Positions 54,849-63,497 of a stretch of 64,000 bases of DNA are shown here, one piece after another. Numbering within the stretch: position 1 is the stretch's first letter; every line of letters starts with the position of its first letter. A program made the translations under genes and the position numbers. The notes beneath the pieces are model-generated. The model saw nothing but the letters and a program-made list of their open reading frames with translations, was not told the DNA's origin and searched no databases. The stretch covers positions 868,001 through 932,000 of the forward strand of contig NZ_NJGU01000001.1 in assembly GCF_002213415.1 (NCBI RefSeq), in the 5' to 3' direction. The stretch is from Herbaspirillum robiniae. Its GTDB lineage: Bacteria; Pseudomonadota; Gammaproteobacteria; Burkholderiales; Burkholderiaceae_D.

Positions 54849-56849
54849 TCAGAAATCGTAGCGGGCGGTGAATTTTACCTCCCGGCCGTTTTCCGGATAG
54901 ATGCCCGACACCGCGCCGCCGGCGCAATCGTAGGCCTGCGAGTAGTACTTGCGGTCGGCCAGGTTGGTGCCGGCCACGGCAAACTCCCAAGCGGAGACGC
55001 GCACCGCGTAGCGCGCGTCGATGGCGGTATAGGACGGCATCTTCGCGCAGCTGTTGCTGAAGTCGTTGCCCATGCGCTGGCGATCCACCCAGCGCAGGCC
55101 GGCGTCGGCGCTGTGCTTGCCGGACTTCCAGTTGATCCGCGTGGACAGCGTGTTCTTCGGCACCAGCGCCAGCTGCTTGCCGCTGTTGGCGCCGTCACTG
55201 AATTGGGCGTCGATGTGCTGCCATGTCGCGTTCAGCAGCACGCTCTCGGACACGCGCAGGCTGCCCTCCAGCTCCACGCCCCGGTGGCGGGTGGGATCGA
55301 GGTTGCCGTTGGCGCCGAAGCCGAAGTTGGCGGTCGGGTCGTAGTAGAGCTCGTCGCGCACATTGTGGCGGAACCAGCGCAGGGTCAACTGGCGCTCGGC
55401 CTGCCCCAGCGTGGCGCCGAACTCCAGGTCATGCGATACCTGGGGCTTGAGCAACTGGCCGCGGGGCAAGGCGGTACCACCGTTCTCGTCCGGCGTGGCC
55501 AGGCGGTAGCTCTGCCCGGCCTTGGCGAAGGCGCGCAGCATGCGCAGCGGCGCGTAGCTGGCCTGCAGGTCCCAGGCGTTGACCGCGCTCTGGCGACCGT
55601 AGGCGCCCGACGCGCTGCTCTGGTTGAAGATTTCGCGGCGCACGCCGGCGGCGACGCGGGCGTTCCTGTCGAACTCGATTTCGTCCCGCAGGTACAAGGC
55701 CTTGGAGCGCTGGGCGGCGTCGCTGTTGCCGTAGCTGGCGTTGGTGGCGCTGCTCCATTCGCCCAGGTCGATGCCGGCGATCAGCTCGTTCTTCACCGCG
55801 CCGGCCTGCAGCACGTGGCGCACGCGCGGCGAGAACTGCGTGCTGCGGATGTTGGCCACGGAGCGCGACGCGGTGCTGAGGTAATTGCCGCGCAGGATCT
55901 TCTCGCGATGCGACAGTTCGGCGGCCACGTCGACGGCGCCGAAGCGGCGCTCCAGGAAGGCGGTCACGGTATCGTTGTCGTAGGAGCCGTTGTCCAGCGG
56001 CTTGGTGCTCTGGCGCGCATTGGCCTGGTACTGCGCCTGGGTCAGGCTGCCCGGCAGGCCGTAGTCGGCGCGCGCGATATTGGCGCGCAGGCCGAAACGC
56101 CAGTCGCTGGCGAACCACTGCACCGTGGTGCTGAAATTCTCCTGGTTGGACTTGCCGTTGTCGCGATAACCGTCGGCATGCGATTTGGCATAGCTGGCGT
56201 CGATCGACATGTTGTCCCAGCCGCGCGCGACGAAGGCGCGTCCGGCGCGCTGGCCGTCACTGCCGACTTCACCGACGAGCGAGCCATGGCCGGCATTGGC
56301 CTGCGGGCGCCTGGTGATGATCTGGATAGTGCCGCCGGTGGCGCCGGCGCCATACAACACGCTGCTGCCGCCGCGCACGATCTCGATGCGCTCGATGGTC
56401 TCGATCGGGATCGACGACAGCAACGGCGTGGTCAGCTCGTTTTCAGAAATGCGCACGCCGTCCACCAGCACCACCATGTTCAGGTCGCCGTTGGTGCCGA
56501 AGCCGCGCAGGTCCAGCGGAAAATCGTTGGGGCCGGCCGAGCTTTGACGCCCGTACACGCCGCCCAGCTTGCGGATGGCCTCGTTGGCGTCGGCGATGCC
56601 GGCGTCGCGGATCTGCTCGGCGCTGATGACGGTGGCCGCCACCGGCGGGAACGCCGGATCATTGGGAAAACGCGAGGCGGAGACCACCACCGGCGCCAGC
56701 TGGCCGCCGGCGGCGTCCGTGGTTTGGCTGGCCTGGGCTTGCGCCGTGATATGGCTGCCCGCGGCCAGCGCGGACAAGGTGAAGATGGCCGCGCGCATGG
56801 GCGAGGGCTGGCCGGCGACGCGGCGGGCGCGCAAAGTGTTTGGCTTCAT
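54849..56849 (-). CDS. btuB: Vitamin B12 TonB-dependent outer-membrane receptor
   Basis: 666 residues. N-terminal signal (AAIFTLSALAAGSHITAQAQA), a TonB-box-like LAPVVVSASR, then the plug domain (VISAEQIRDAGIADANEAIRKLGGVYGRQS and IPIETIERIEIVRGGSSVLYG) and a 22-strand barrel ending in ARYDF. ATG 56849 (MKPNTLRAR) is used. A cobalamin riboswitch in its leader and the btuC-btuD genes after it identify the ligand as cobalamin or a related corrinoid. Confidence 0.94.
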   Translation of the reverse strand: MKPNTLRARRVAGQPSPMRAAIFTLSALAAGSHITAQAQASQTTDAAGGQLAPVVVSASRFPNDPAFPPVAATVISAEQIRDAGIADANEAIRKLGGVYGRQSSAGPNDFPLDLRGFGTNGDLNMVVLVDGVRISENELTTPLLSSIPIETIERIEIVRGGSSVLYGAGATGGTIQIITRRPQANAGHGSLVGEVGSDGQRAGRAFVARGWDNMSIDASYAKSHADGYRDNGKSNQENFSTTVQWFASDWRFGLRANIARADYGLPGSLTQAQYQANARQSTKPLDNGSYDNDTVTAFLERRFGAVDVAAELSHREKILRGNYLSTASRSVANIRSTQFSPRVRHVLQAGAVKNELIAGIDLGEWSSATNASYGNSDAAQRSKALYLRDEIEFDRNARVAAGVRREIFNQSSASGAYGRQSAVNAWDLQASYAPLRMLRAFAKAGQSYRLATPDENGGTALPRGQLLKPQVSHDLEFGATLGQAERQLTLRWFRHNVRDELYYDPTANFGFGANGNLDPTRHRGVELEGSLRVSESVLLNATWQHIDAQFSDGANSGKQLALVPKNTLSTRINWKSGKHSADAGLRWVDRQRMGNDFSNSCAKMPSYTAIDARYAVRVSAWEFAVAGTNLADRKYYSQAYDCAGGAVSGIYPENGREVKFTARYDF

Positions 56850-56904
56850 GAGATGGCTGACAATGAGGTTTTCCGGCCAGCCTCCCCGCGGGCCGGATTG
56901 CACG

Positions 56905-56923
56905 GAAGCCCTGCGGGCTTCCC
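56905..56923 (-). promoter_or_regulatory. Hairpin in the riboswitch expression platform
   Basis: On the minus strand: GGAAGCCC-GCA-GGGCTTCC, a strong stem between the aptamer and the btuB start, with no T-run after it. It can be part of a translation-controlling platform that hides or frees the ribosome site. Confidence 0.55.
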
Positions 56924-56929
56924 CCCGTC

Positions 56930-57172
56930 CTGGCCGGTATCCGGGCTTCAGGCGTCTCCATCGGCCTTCCCATGCGCGGCGCGCGCCGCGGGCACAGTGG
57001 CTGGGGGATGGATGGCCGGCAAGACGGAACGAAACGTATCGACGCCGGCGCCTGATTACCGTTGCGGGGGCAGCACACGTTGGCCCGGCATCGGCATGCG
57101 GCGGGCATGCAAACTGCTAATGGGGCGTGTTTCCCGTTTAACTGCCGGCGAGGACACGCCGGCGGGCACCAA
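56930..57172 (-). promoter_or_regulatory. Cobalamin (B12) riboswitch
   Basis: Read on the minus strand, the conserved blocks occur in the known order: GGTGCC at the 5' end, AGTTAAACGGGAAACACG, CTGCCCCCGCAACGGTAA (the B12 box region), CAGCCACTG, GGGAAGGCCGATGG and the closing GAAGCCCGGATACCGGCC. Total length about 240 nt, with a longer variable arm between the B12 box and GCCACTG. It controls btuB-btuC-btuD; binding of adenosylcobalamin would shut off expression. Confidence 0.95.
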
Positions 57173-57639
57173 AACGGCGCAATTGTATGCGTGACAAGGC
57201 CGCCTCACAAGCTTGCGGCGGAATCGATGATGAAAATCAAGACAAGCAATGCAAGATGATTGCTTTTGAGCAAAAGCTCGTTAGAATTCGAACCACGTCG
57301 CAAAAATAAACGGGAAACCGTGATCCGGGGCCAAGGGGTGGCTCGCCGGAAAATGGGAACAAATGGGGGATTTCACTCGCTGTTTGGCCGATAGGAAGGC
57401 CAAAGCGGCCCCTATACTCAGCCCAACGGCATGGTAGGCCATCACGGGCTTCACCCGCGCGGGCCGGCCTTGCCGCGAATCGATGTCGTGGCCCATGGCC
57501 TTCAGACTCCGGCCGGACGCGCCGATATTGCCTCTCAGGGGGCAAGTCGCCGCGCCCTGCGGAACGACTCATTGGATCCGCCGGAACGGGCAACTTAGCG
57601 CAGAGCAATGCACCAAAATTGTAGGGAGAATCAGTAATC
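57173..57639. other. Intergenic region upstream of cheZ
   Basis: About 470 bp shared by the btuB riboswitch transcript start and the cheZ promoter. A TATACT hexamer at 57413-57418 is a possible -10. GCCGATAG at 57387-57394 resembles the -10 of flagellar sigma-28 promoters, but no TAAA -35 lies 15 bp upstream. A hairpin-forming GAGCAAAAGCTC lies near 57268-57280. No gene is supported. Confidence 0.45.
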
Positions 57640-58368
57640 ATGAGCGACGACGTTGATCTGGAAGCATTGTTTGACGAGATTTCCTCGCAGACGCTGCCGG
57701 CAGTAACTGCCGGGGCGGATGCGCCTGCCGCTGCCGAAGCGGCATCGGCCGAGGCTGAGGACCAGTCGGAAAAACCGATGTACGAACGCCTGGGCGGCAT
57801 CGTGCGCCTGTTGCACGACTCGATGCGCGAACTGGGGTATGACCGTTCGCTGACCGACGTCGCCACGCAGATCGGCGACGCCCAGAACCGCCTGGAGCAT
57901 GTCGCCACCCTGACCGAACAGGCAGCCAACAAGGTACTCAACGCACTGGACTCGGGCATGCCCGCGCAGGACCGGTTGCAAGAGCAGGCAAAGAACATCA
58001 ATGACCGCTGGGCCAGGCTGTATGCCGGCCAGATGAACATCGACGAATTCAAGCAGCTGGCCGGCGACTCGCAAAAGTTTTCCGCCTCCGTGGTCGAGTC
58101 GACCGAGGCGGAAAAGGCCCGCATGCTGGAAATCATGATGGCCCAGGACTTCCAGGACATCACCGGCCAGCTGATCAAGAAGATCGTCGGCATCACCGCC
58201 ACCGCCGAGCGCGAACTGGCGCAGTTGCTGCGCGACAATGCGCCGGCGGAAGTGCGGGCGCAGATCGAAGCGGAGAAACCGGTTTCCCTGATGAACGGCC
58301 CTGCCTCGCCCGGTACGGCCATGGGTCAGAATGACGTGGACGACTTACTCGATAGCCTGGGGTTCTAA
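57640..58368 (+). CDS. cheZ: Chemotaxis protein CheZ, CheY-P phosphatase
   Basis: 242 residues. The long helical hairpin is followed by the catalytic QDFQDITGQLIKK, with Asp173 and Gln177 matching the acid and Gln of E. coli CheZ. The C-terminal peptide VDDLLDSLGF is the CheY-docking helix. GGGAGAA precedes ATG 57640. The stop TAA shares its last base with the ATG of cheA (TAATG). No cheY, cheW or receptor gene is in the window. Confidence 0.94.
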   Translation: MSDDVDLEALFDEISSQTLPAVTAGADAPAAAEAASAEAEDQSEKPMYERLGGIVRLLHDSMRELGYDRSLTDVATQIGDAQNRLEHVATLTEQAANKVLNALDSGMPAQDRLQEQAKNINDRWARLYAGQMNIDEFKQLAGDSQKFSASVVESTEAEKARMLEIMMAQDFQDITGQLIKKIVGITATAERELAQLLRDNAPAEVRAQIEAEKPVSLMNGPASPGTAMGQNDVDDLLDSLGF

Positions 58369-60260
58369 TGGATGACGAAATGCTCAAGGATTTTGTCGTT
58401 GAAGCGTTGGAGCTTGCTACCAACGTGGAAGAGCATCTGCTGACGCTCGAACGACATCCTGACGACCTGGAGATCCTGAACGCGGTTTTCCGCGCATTCC
58501 ACACCATCAAGGGCGGCGCCGGTTTCGTCAACCTGCCCGCCATGGTGTCGGCATGCCACCTCACGGAAAACCTGTTCGACGCGCTGCGCACCGGCAAGGC
58601 GCCGGTCACGCCGCTGGCGATCGAAGCCGCGCTGCAGGCCAGCGGCTTCGTGGCCGACCAGTTGAATGAGCTTTCCAATGGCGCCGCGCCCGACAGCCTG
58701 GCGTCCATGCCGCCCGAACTGGAAAATATCCTGACCCAGGCCATCGAAGGCAAGACCGAGGCAGCCGCCGCGCCAGCTGCCGCAGCAGCGCCGGCAGCCG
58801 CACCGGTGGCCGCCCCGGCCGTGGCCTCGGGCGCCGGCGCAGCGCCCAACGGCGCCAGCGTGATGAAGGACGGCCAGCTGGATTGGGAATCGATGTACCA
58901 GGCGGTGACAGGCATCGGCGCATCCGCGCCTGCCGCAGCCGCCACGGCCAGCCCGGCCGCAGCAGAAGCCGCTCCCGCAGCGGCCGCAGCCGCGCCGGAA
59001 GCGGCTGCCGAGGCCCGCGCCCCGGCCAGCGGCGCGCCCGCCTCGCAGCATAATCGCCGCGCCTCGGACGCCGCCAAGGAAGAAAGCATCCGTATCGACG
59101 CCGGCAAGCTCGACGCGCTGCTGGAAGTGGCCGGCGAGTCGGTGCAGGCCGCCAACCAGGCCGCCGTGCTGCTGGAGAAGCTGCAGCAGTTCAAGTTCGA
59201 AGGCACCGCCGCCGCGCTGATGTCGACGCTGGCCGAAACCCTGGGCCGCGCCTCGCGCTACTCCAGCGAACTGCAGCGCGCGACGCTGTCGACCCGCATG
59301 CAGCCGGTGGGCCGCCTGTTCCAGAAATTCCCGCGACTGGTGCGCGAACTGGCCAAGGACCTCGGCAAGGATGTCGACCTGGTCATCACCGGCGCCGAAA
59401 CCGAAGTCGACCGCGTGGTGGTGGACAGCCTCTACGACCCGCTGGTCCACATGCTGCGCAACTCGCTGGACCACGGCATCGAAGTGGACCGCGCCGCCGC
59501 CGGCAAGCCGAACAAATCGACCATCTCCCTGCACGCCTGGCAAGCCGGCAGCAGCGTCATGATCGAAGTGTTCGACGACGGCAAGGGCATGGATCCCGAC
59601 ATGCTGCGCAACAAGGCGCTGGCCAAGGGCCTGATCAACGAGCACCAGGCGCTGACCACCGACGAGGCGCTGCAGCTGGTGTTCCTGCCGGGCTTCTCGA
59701 CCAAGGAAGTGGCCTCCAGCGTGTCCGGCCGCGGCGTCGGCATGGACGTGGTGAAGACCGCCGTGGAAAAGCACCGCGGCACCATCCGCATCGACTCCAC
59801 CATCGGCAAGGGCACCAAGTTCTCGATCCGCCTGCCCATCGAACTGTCGATCATCCCGACCATGCTGGTGCGCTGTGCCGGCGCGCCGCTGGCCCTGCCG
59901 ATGGCGGTGGTCGAGCGCGTGGTCGAGCTGCCGGAAACCTTCGACGAAGTCGGCGGCGCTCCGGTGCTGCGCGACCAGGGTCGTCCGCTGCCGGTCAACT
60001 CGCTGGCCGGCGTACTGGGCTATGAACCCGGCAACGAGCGCGTGGGCATCGTCATGGCCGTGCCCCACCCCTACATCCTGGGCGTGGAATCGGTCGAAGG
60101 CACGGCCGACCTGGTGATCAAGCCGCTGACCGCGATCCATACCAACGGCATCACCGGTACGGCGCGTTCGGCCGAAGGCGAACTGGTGCTGGTGGTTGGC
60201 CTGTCCTTCCTGCTGGACGGCTGCCGCGACACCGAGCGTTCGGCGGTGGCGCAAGTCTGA
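58368..60260 (+). CDS. cheA: Chemotaxis histidine kinase CheA
   Basis: 630 residues. P1/Hpt domain with phosphorylated His45 (AFHTIKGGAGFVNL). An Ala/Pro-rich linker spans about residues 130-235 with one non-repetitive island (DGQLDWESMYQAVTGIG, 168-184). P3 dimerisation region follows at about 238-310. P4 kinase has HMLRNSLDHGIEVDR (361-375), FDDGKGMDP and SGRGVGMDVVK. A CheW-like P5 domain occupies the end. A clear P2 (CheY-binding) domain is missing; the island may stand in for it. Overlaps cheZ by one base. Confidence 0.92.
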   Translation: MDDEMLKDFVVEALELATNVEEHLLTLERHPDDLEILNAVFRAFHTIKGGAGFVNLPAMVSACHLTENLFDALRTGKAPVTPLAIEAALQASGFVADQLNELSNGAAPDSLASMPPELENILTQAIEGKTEAAAAPAAAAAPAAAPVAAPAVASGAGAAPNGASVMKDGQLDWESMYQAVTGIGASAPAAAATASPAAAEAAPAAAAAAPEAAAEARAPASGAPASQHNRRASDAAKEESIRIDAGKLDALLEVAGESVQAANQAAVLLEKLQQFKFEGTAAALMSTLAETLGRASRYSSELQRATLSTRMQPVGRLFQKFPRLVRELAKDLGKDVDLVITGAETEVDRVVVDSLYDPLVHMLRNSLDHGIEVDRAAAGKPNKSTISLHAWQAGSSVMIEVFDDGKGMDPDMLRNKALAKGLINEHQALTTDEALQLVFLPGFSTKEVASSVSGRGVGMDVVKTAVEKHRGTIRIDSTIGKGTKFSIRLPIELSIIPTMLVRCAGAPLALPMAVVERVVELPETFDEVGGAPVLRDQGRPLPVNSLAGVLGYEPGNERVGIVMAVPHPYILGVESVEGTADLVIKPLTAIHTNGITGTARSAEGELVLVVGLSFLLDGCRDTERSAVAQV

Positions 60261-60285
60261 GCCGCAACCGAGCTTCAGGGCCAGA

Positions 60286-60323
60286 AAAAAACGGCCGGGT
60301 CTTCGCAGACCCGGCCGTTTTTC
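60286..60323. terminator. Bidirectional terminator between cheA and the CLC gene
   Basis: A 16-bp perfect stem AAAACGGCCGGGTCT/AGACCCGGCCGTTTT with loop TCGC, flanked by A- and T-runs. Serves both convergent genes. Confidence 0.93.
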
Positions 60324-60327
60324 ATTA

Positions 60328-60357
60328 CCTCTTATTGCCTCTTATTGCCTCTTCCTG
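60328..60357. repeat. Short 10-bp tandem repeat
   Basis: CCTCTTATTG twice in a row and a third decayed unit (CCTCTTCCTG), just after the cheA terminator and before the end of the CLC gene. Confidence 0.7.
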
Positions 60358-60371
60358 ATGAGCGCCGCCGT

Positions 60372-62294
60372 TCAGTCGAACAGGTCGCCCTGGCGATAGA
60401 CGCGCTTGGCGCGCCTGGGCTGTGCCGGCGTATCGGACTCACCCTGCTCCGGCGCGGCCGGCAAAGGCGATTCGACCACCTGCGGCTGCGGCTCCAACGC
60501 CTGTAGCGGCGCCGATTGCTCCTCCATAGTTGCTGGCCGGCTGTCGGGAGCGGCATGCTGTGCCTTGTCCAGCGGCGCCTGCACGCCATGCTTGCGCCGT
60601 TGGCGTGGTCTGGGAGCGGCTGCAGGAGTGGCGACTTGCGCTTCAGCCGCGACAGGCTGGGCCTCTTCGGGCAAGGCATTGAGCGCCTGCGCAGGCAGGG
60701 TCTCGACCGGCGCCGCAACGGCCTCCTGAGCCGGCGCATCCTGTGGCTCCTGCATCGGCGGAGTCGACGTCCATGCTTCCTTCGGCGCCTCTTCGGCCGG
60801 CGCAGCAGCTGTAGTCGCCGCCTGCGGTTCGACTTGCGGCACGACTGCAGTCGTCTGCAGCGCCGACTGTGGAACAACCGCCGCCTCGGTCACGTGCGCA
60901 TGCACAGGCTCCAGCTCCGCAACCGGTGCGGCCGCATGGGCTGCATGGGCTGCCTGCGCCTGCTGCGGCGGGGCCTGGGAAGCATGGTGCGCATGGGCGT
61001 AACGCTCGGACAAGGCCTCATACAGCGGCGGCGCGAAGAAGCGCGACACCCGGCTGGCCAGCAAGGCGGTCGCCATCAGCGAAATCACCAGCGCGTGGCC
61101 GTTGACCATCTCCATCACGATCACGAATGACGTGATCGGCGACTGCGTCACCGCCGCCAGGTAGCCGACCATGGCCAGCGCGATCAGGATCTGCGGCGAG
61201 ATGTCGCCGAACAGCATGTGCAGCAGGTTGCCGAAGCCGGCGCCGATGGACAGCGAAGGCGCGAAGATGCCGCCCGGCATGCCCGGCAGGTAGGAGCCCA
61301 CCATCGACGCCATCTTGGCCAGCGGGTACATGCCCGAGAGCTCCTGCTGTCCGGTCAACAGGCCTCGGGCCTCGGCGTAACCGCTGCCGTAGGTGGCGCC
61401 GCCGGCGGCGATGCCGATCACCGCCACGGCCAACCCGCACAGCGCGCCGAACGCTACCGGACGGCGGGCGCGCAGCTCCAGCAGCGGCGACGGAATCCAT
61501 TTGGGCATGTTCAGCAGCAGCCAGCAGAAGAAGCCGCCGGCGCCGCCCATCAGCAGGCCGCACAGGATGACCGAGACGATCACGTTGCGCGCGCTGTCGA
61601 CGCTGGCGGTGAGCGTGCCGAAATAGGTGTAGTTGCCGGTCAGCCCCAGGGCCACCACGCCGGCGAAGATGATGGTGGTGATCACCACCCCGCTGGCGCG
61701 CTGCTCGAAGCTGCGCGACAGCTCCTCGATGGCGAACACGATGCCGGCCAGCGGCGTATTGAAGGCGGCGGCAAGACCTGCCGCGGCGCCGGCCAGGATC
61801 AGGCGTTTTTCAAGGATGGCGCTGGGACGCGGATAAAAGCGCCGCATGTTGTACATCAGCGCCGCGCCGACCTGCACCGTCGGACCTTCGCGCCCGATGG
61901 TGAAGCCGCCCAGGATGGCCAGGAAGGACAAGGCGATCTTGCCGGCGACGATGCGCAGCGTCAGCAGCGCGGCGGCCAGCCGGGTGGTGCGCTCGCCCTG
62001 CTCGCCCAGCGAGGCGATCACCTGCGGGATGCCGCTGCCCTCCGAGCCGGGAAAATAACGTCGCGTGGCCCAGACGCACAGCGCGCCCACCGCCGGCATG
62101 AGCACCAGCGGGAACAGCCGGTAGTCGCCCTGCATGTCACGAAACAGCTCGAAGCCGTAGTCGATCAGGCGCGCATACAGCACCGCCACCAGGCCGGTGA
62201 TCACCGCGCCGCTCCAGAGGATCCCGTATTGCAGCCACAGGCGGCGCACCTGGCGCCGGGTGTGGCCATGCAGGCCGGCCAGCATCTTTCTCAT
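60372..62294 (-). CDS. CLC-type chloride channel/antiporter with long C-terminal tail
   Basis: 640 residues. Membrane core about 1-430 with the selectivity motifs GSGIP (86-90), GREGP (134-138, gating Glu136) and GGIFAP (341-346). Glu190/191 in FAIEELSRSF sit at the proton-path Glu of the E. coli antiporter, so Cl-/H+ exchange is likely. After residue 430 comes a ~210-residue tail rich in Ala, Gln, Pro, Glu with no CBS domains, ending RRAKRVYRQGDLFD. E. coli ClcA is 473 residues, so the tail is an extra. Confidence 0.9.
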   Translation of the reverse strand: MRKMLAGLHGHTRRQVRRLWLQYGILWSGAVITGLVAVLYARLIDYGFELFRDMQGDYRLFPLVLMPAVGALCVWATRRYFPGSEGSGIPQVIASLGEQGERTTRLAAALLTLRIVAGKIALSFLAILGGFTIGREGPTVQVGAALMYNMRRFYPRPSAILEKRLILAGAAAGLAAAFNTPLAGIVFAIEELSRSFEQRASGVVITTIIFAGVVALGLTGNYTYFGTLTASVDSARNVIVSVILCGLLMGGAGGFFCWLLLNMPKWIPSPLLELRARRPVAFGALCGLAVAVIGIAAGGATYGSGYAEARGLLTGQQELSGMYPLAKMASMVGSYLPGMPGGIFAPSLSIGAGFGNLLHMLFGDISPQILIALAMVGYLAAVTQSPITSFVIVMEMVNGHALVISLMATALLASRVSRFFAPPLYEALSERYAHAHHASQAPPQQAQAAHAAHAAAPVAELEPVHAHVTEAAVVPQSALQTTAVVPQVEPQAATTAAAPAEEAPKEAWTSTPPMQEPQDAPAQEAVAAPVETLPAQALNALPEEAQPVAAEAQVATPAAAPRPRQRRKHGVQAPLDKAQHAAPDSRPATMEEQSAPLQALEPQPQVVESPLPAAPEQGESDTPAQPRRAKRVYRQGDLFD

Positions 62295-62388
62295 CGGTAT
62301 CCTCCCCGACGCCCGGCCGGGCCGAGTTCTTTACAGCACATACATTTCCCCGTCTTGTTTCCCGGTGTTGACAGCCGATTACGGCTGA

Positions 62389-63330
62389 TTACAGCTCATA
62401 CATGTCTTTTTCGCCTTCCATCACCTGGGCGATCAGCTTGCGGTTCAGCGTCGGCGTCAGCAGCTCGATGAAGGTATAGACGTAGCCGCGCAGGTAGGCG
62501 CCCTGCTTCAGGGCCACGCGCGAGACGTTGGTGCCGAACAGGTGCCCTGCCGGGATCGAGCGCAGGCCGCGGTCGCGCTCGGCGTCGAAGGCGATGCCGG
62601 CGATGATGCCCACGCCCATGCCCAGCTCCACATAGGTCTTGATGACGTCGGCGTCGATCGCCTCCAGCACCACGTCGGGCTTCAGGTGGCGCAGCTGGAA
62701 GGCATGGTCGATCTTGCTGCGGCCGCTGAAGGCGGAGTCGTAGGTGATCAGCGGATAGGCCGCGATCTCTTCCAGCGTCAGGCTCTTGGATTGCAGCAGC
62801 GGATGATCGGGCGGCACCACCACCACATGCTCCCACTGGTAGCACGGCAGCGAAACCAGCCCTTCGCCGGAGGCCAGCGCCTCGGTGGCGATGGCGATGT
62901 CGGCCTGGTCGTTGCGCACCATCTCGGTGATCTGCTTGGGATTGCCTTGCAGCAAGGACAGGTGCACTTTCGGAAACTTCTGGGTGAAAGCCTGCACTAC
63001 CTTGGGCAAGGCGTAGCGCGCCTGGGTGTGGGTGGTGGCGATGGTGAAGCTGCCGCTGTCGTGGGCGGCGAATTCCTTGCCGATGCGCTTCAAGCCATCG
63101 ACCTCCTGCATGATCAGCTCGACCGAGCGCAGCACCGCGCGGCCCGGTTCGGTCAGGCCGCGGATGCGCTTGCCATGGCGGGTGAAGATATCGACGCCGA
63201 GCTCTTCCTCCAGCTCGATGATGGCCTTGGACACGCCCGGCTGCGAGGTGTACAGCGCCTTGGCGGCTTCGGTCAGGTTGAAATTCTGGCGTACCGCCTC
63301 GCGCACGAAACGGAATTGATGAAGATTCAT
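62389..63330 (-). CDS. CysB-type LysR family regulator
   Basis: 313 residues. N-terminal HTH: MNLHQFRFVREAVRQNFNLTEAAKALYTSQPGVSKAIIELEEELGVDIFTRHGKR is the CysB/Cbl pattern. The effector domain has TTHTQARYALPKVVQAF and VSLPCYQWEHVVVVPPDHPLL, the sulfate or N-acetylserine-binding region. Sulfur assimilation control is expected. It is divergent from a TauE/SafE permease gene over 167 bp with an imperfect palindrome. Confidence 0.92.
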   Translation of the reverse strand: MNLHQFRFVREAVRQNFNLTEAAKALYTSQPGVSKAIIELEEELGVDIFTRHGKRIRGLTEPGRAVLRSVELIMQEVDGLKRIGKEFAAHDSGSFTIATTHTQARYALPKVVQAFTQKFPKVHLSLLQGNPKQITEMVRNDQADIAIATEALASGEGLVSLPCYQWEHVVVVPPDHPLLQSKSLTLEEIAAYPLITYDSAFSGRSKIDHAFQLRHLKPDVVLEAIDADVIKTYVELGMGVGIIAGIAFDAERDRGLRSIPAGHLFGTNVSRVALKQGAYLRGYVYTFIELLTPTLNRKLIAQVMEGEKDMYEL

Positions 63331-63398
63331 GGAAATCCCTCGGTTCTACATTCCGTAGAGCAGGCCGGCGCGACGACGCTGGGTCAATCGGCGGCCTC

Positions 63399-63431
63399 AT
63401 TTGCATATGCCAAAGGCGTATATAAGCAAAT
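63399..63431. promoter_or_regulatory. Imperfect palindrome between the CysB-type gene and the permease
   Basis: ATTTGC (63399-63404) and GCAAAT (63426-63431) enclose ATATGCC-AAA-GGCGTAT, giving a 33-bp imperfect inverted repeat in the divergent promoter zone. A candidate site for the CysB-type protein. Confidence 0.45.
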
Positions 63432-63497
63432 AAATACTATGTAGTTTGGTTTGAAACATAAGTTTATTACGATTCGCTGACTAATGGGCGAGGTGTT

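Noticed and set aside
57387..57394. Sigma-28 flagellar promoter for cheZ-cheA
   Set aside because: GCCGATAG matches the -10, but no TAAA stands at the required 15-bp distance upstream.
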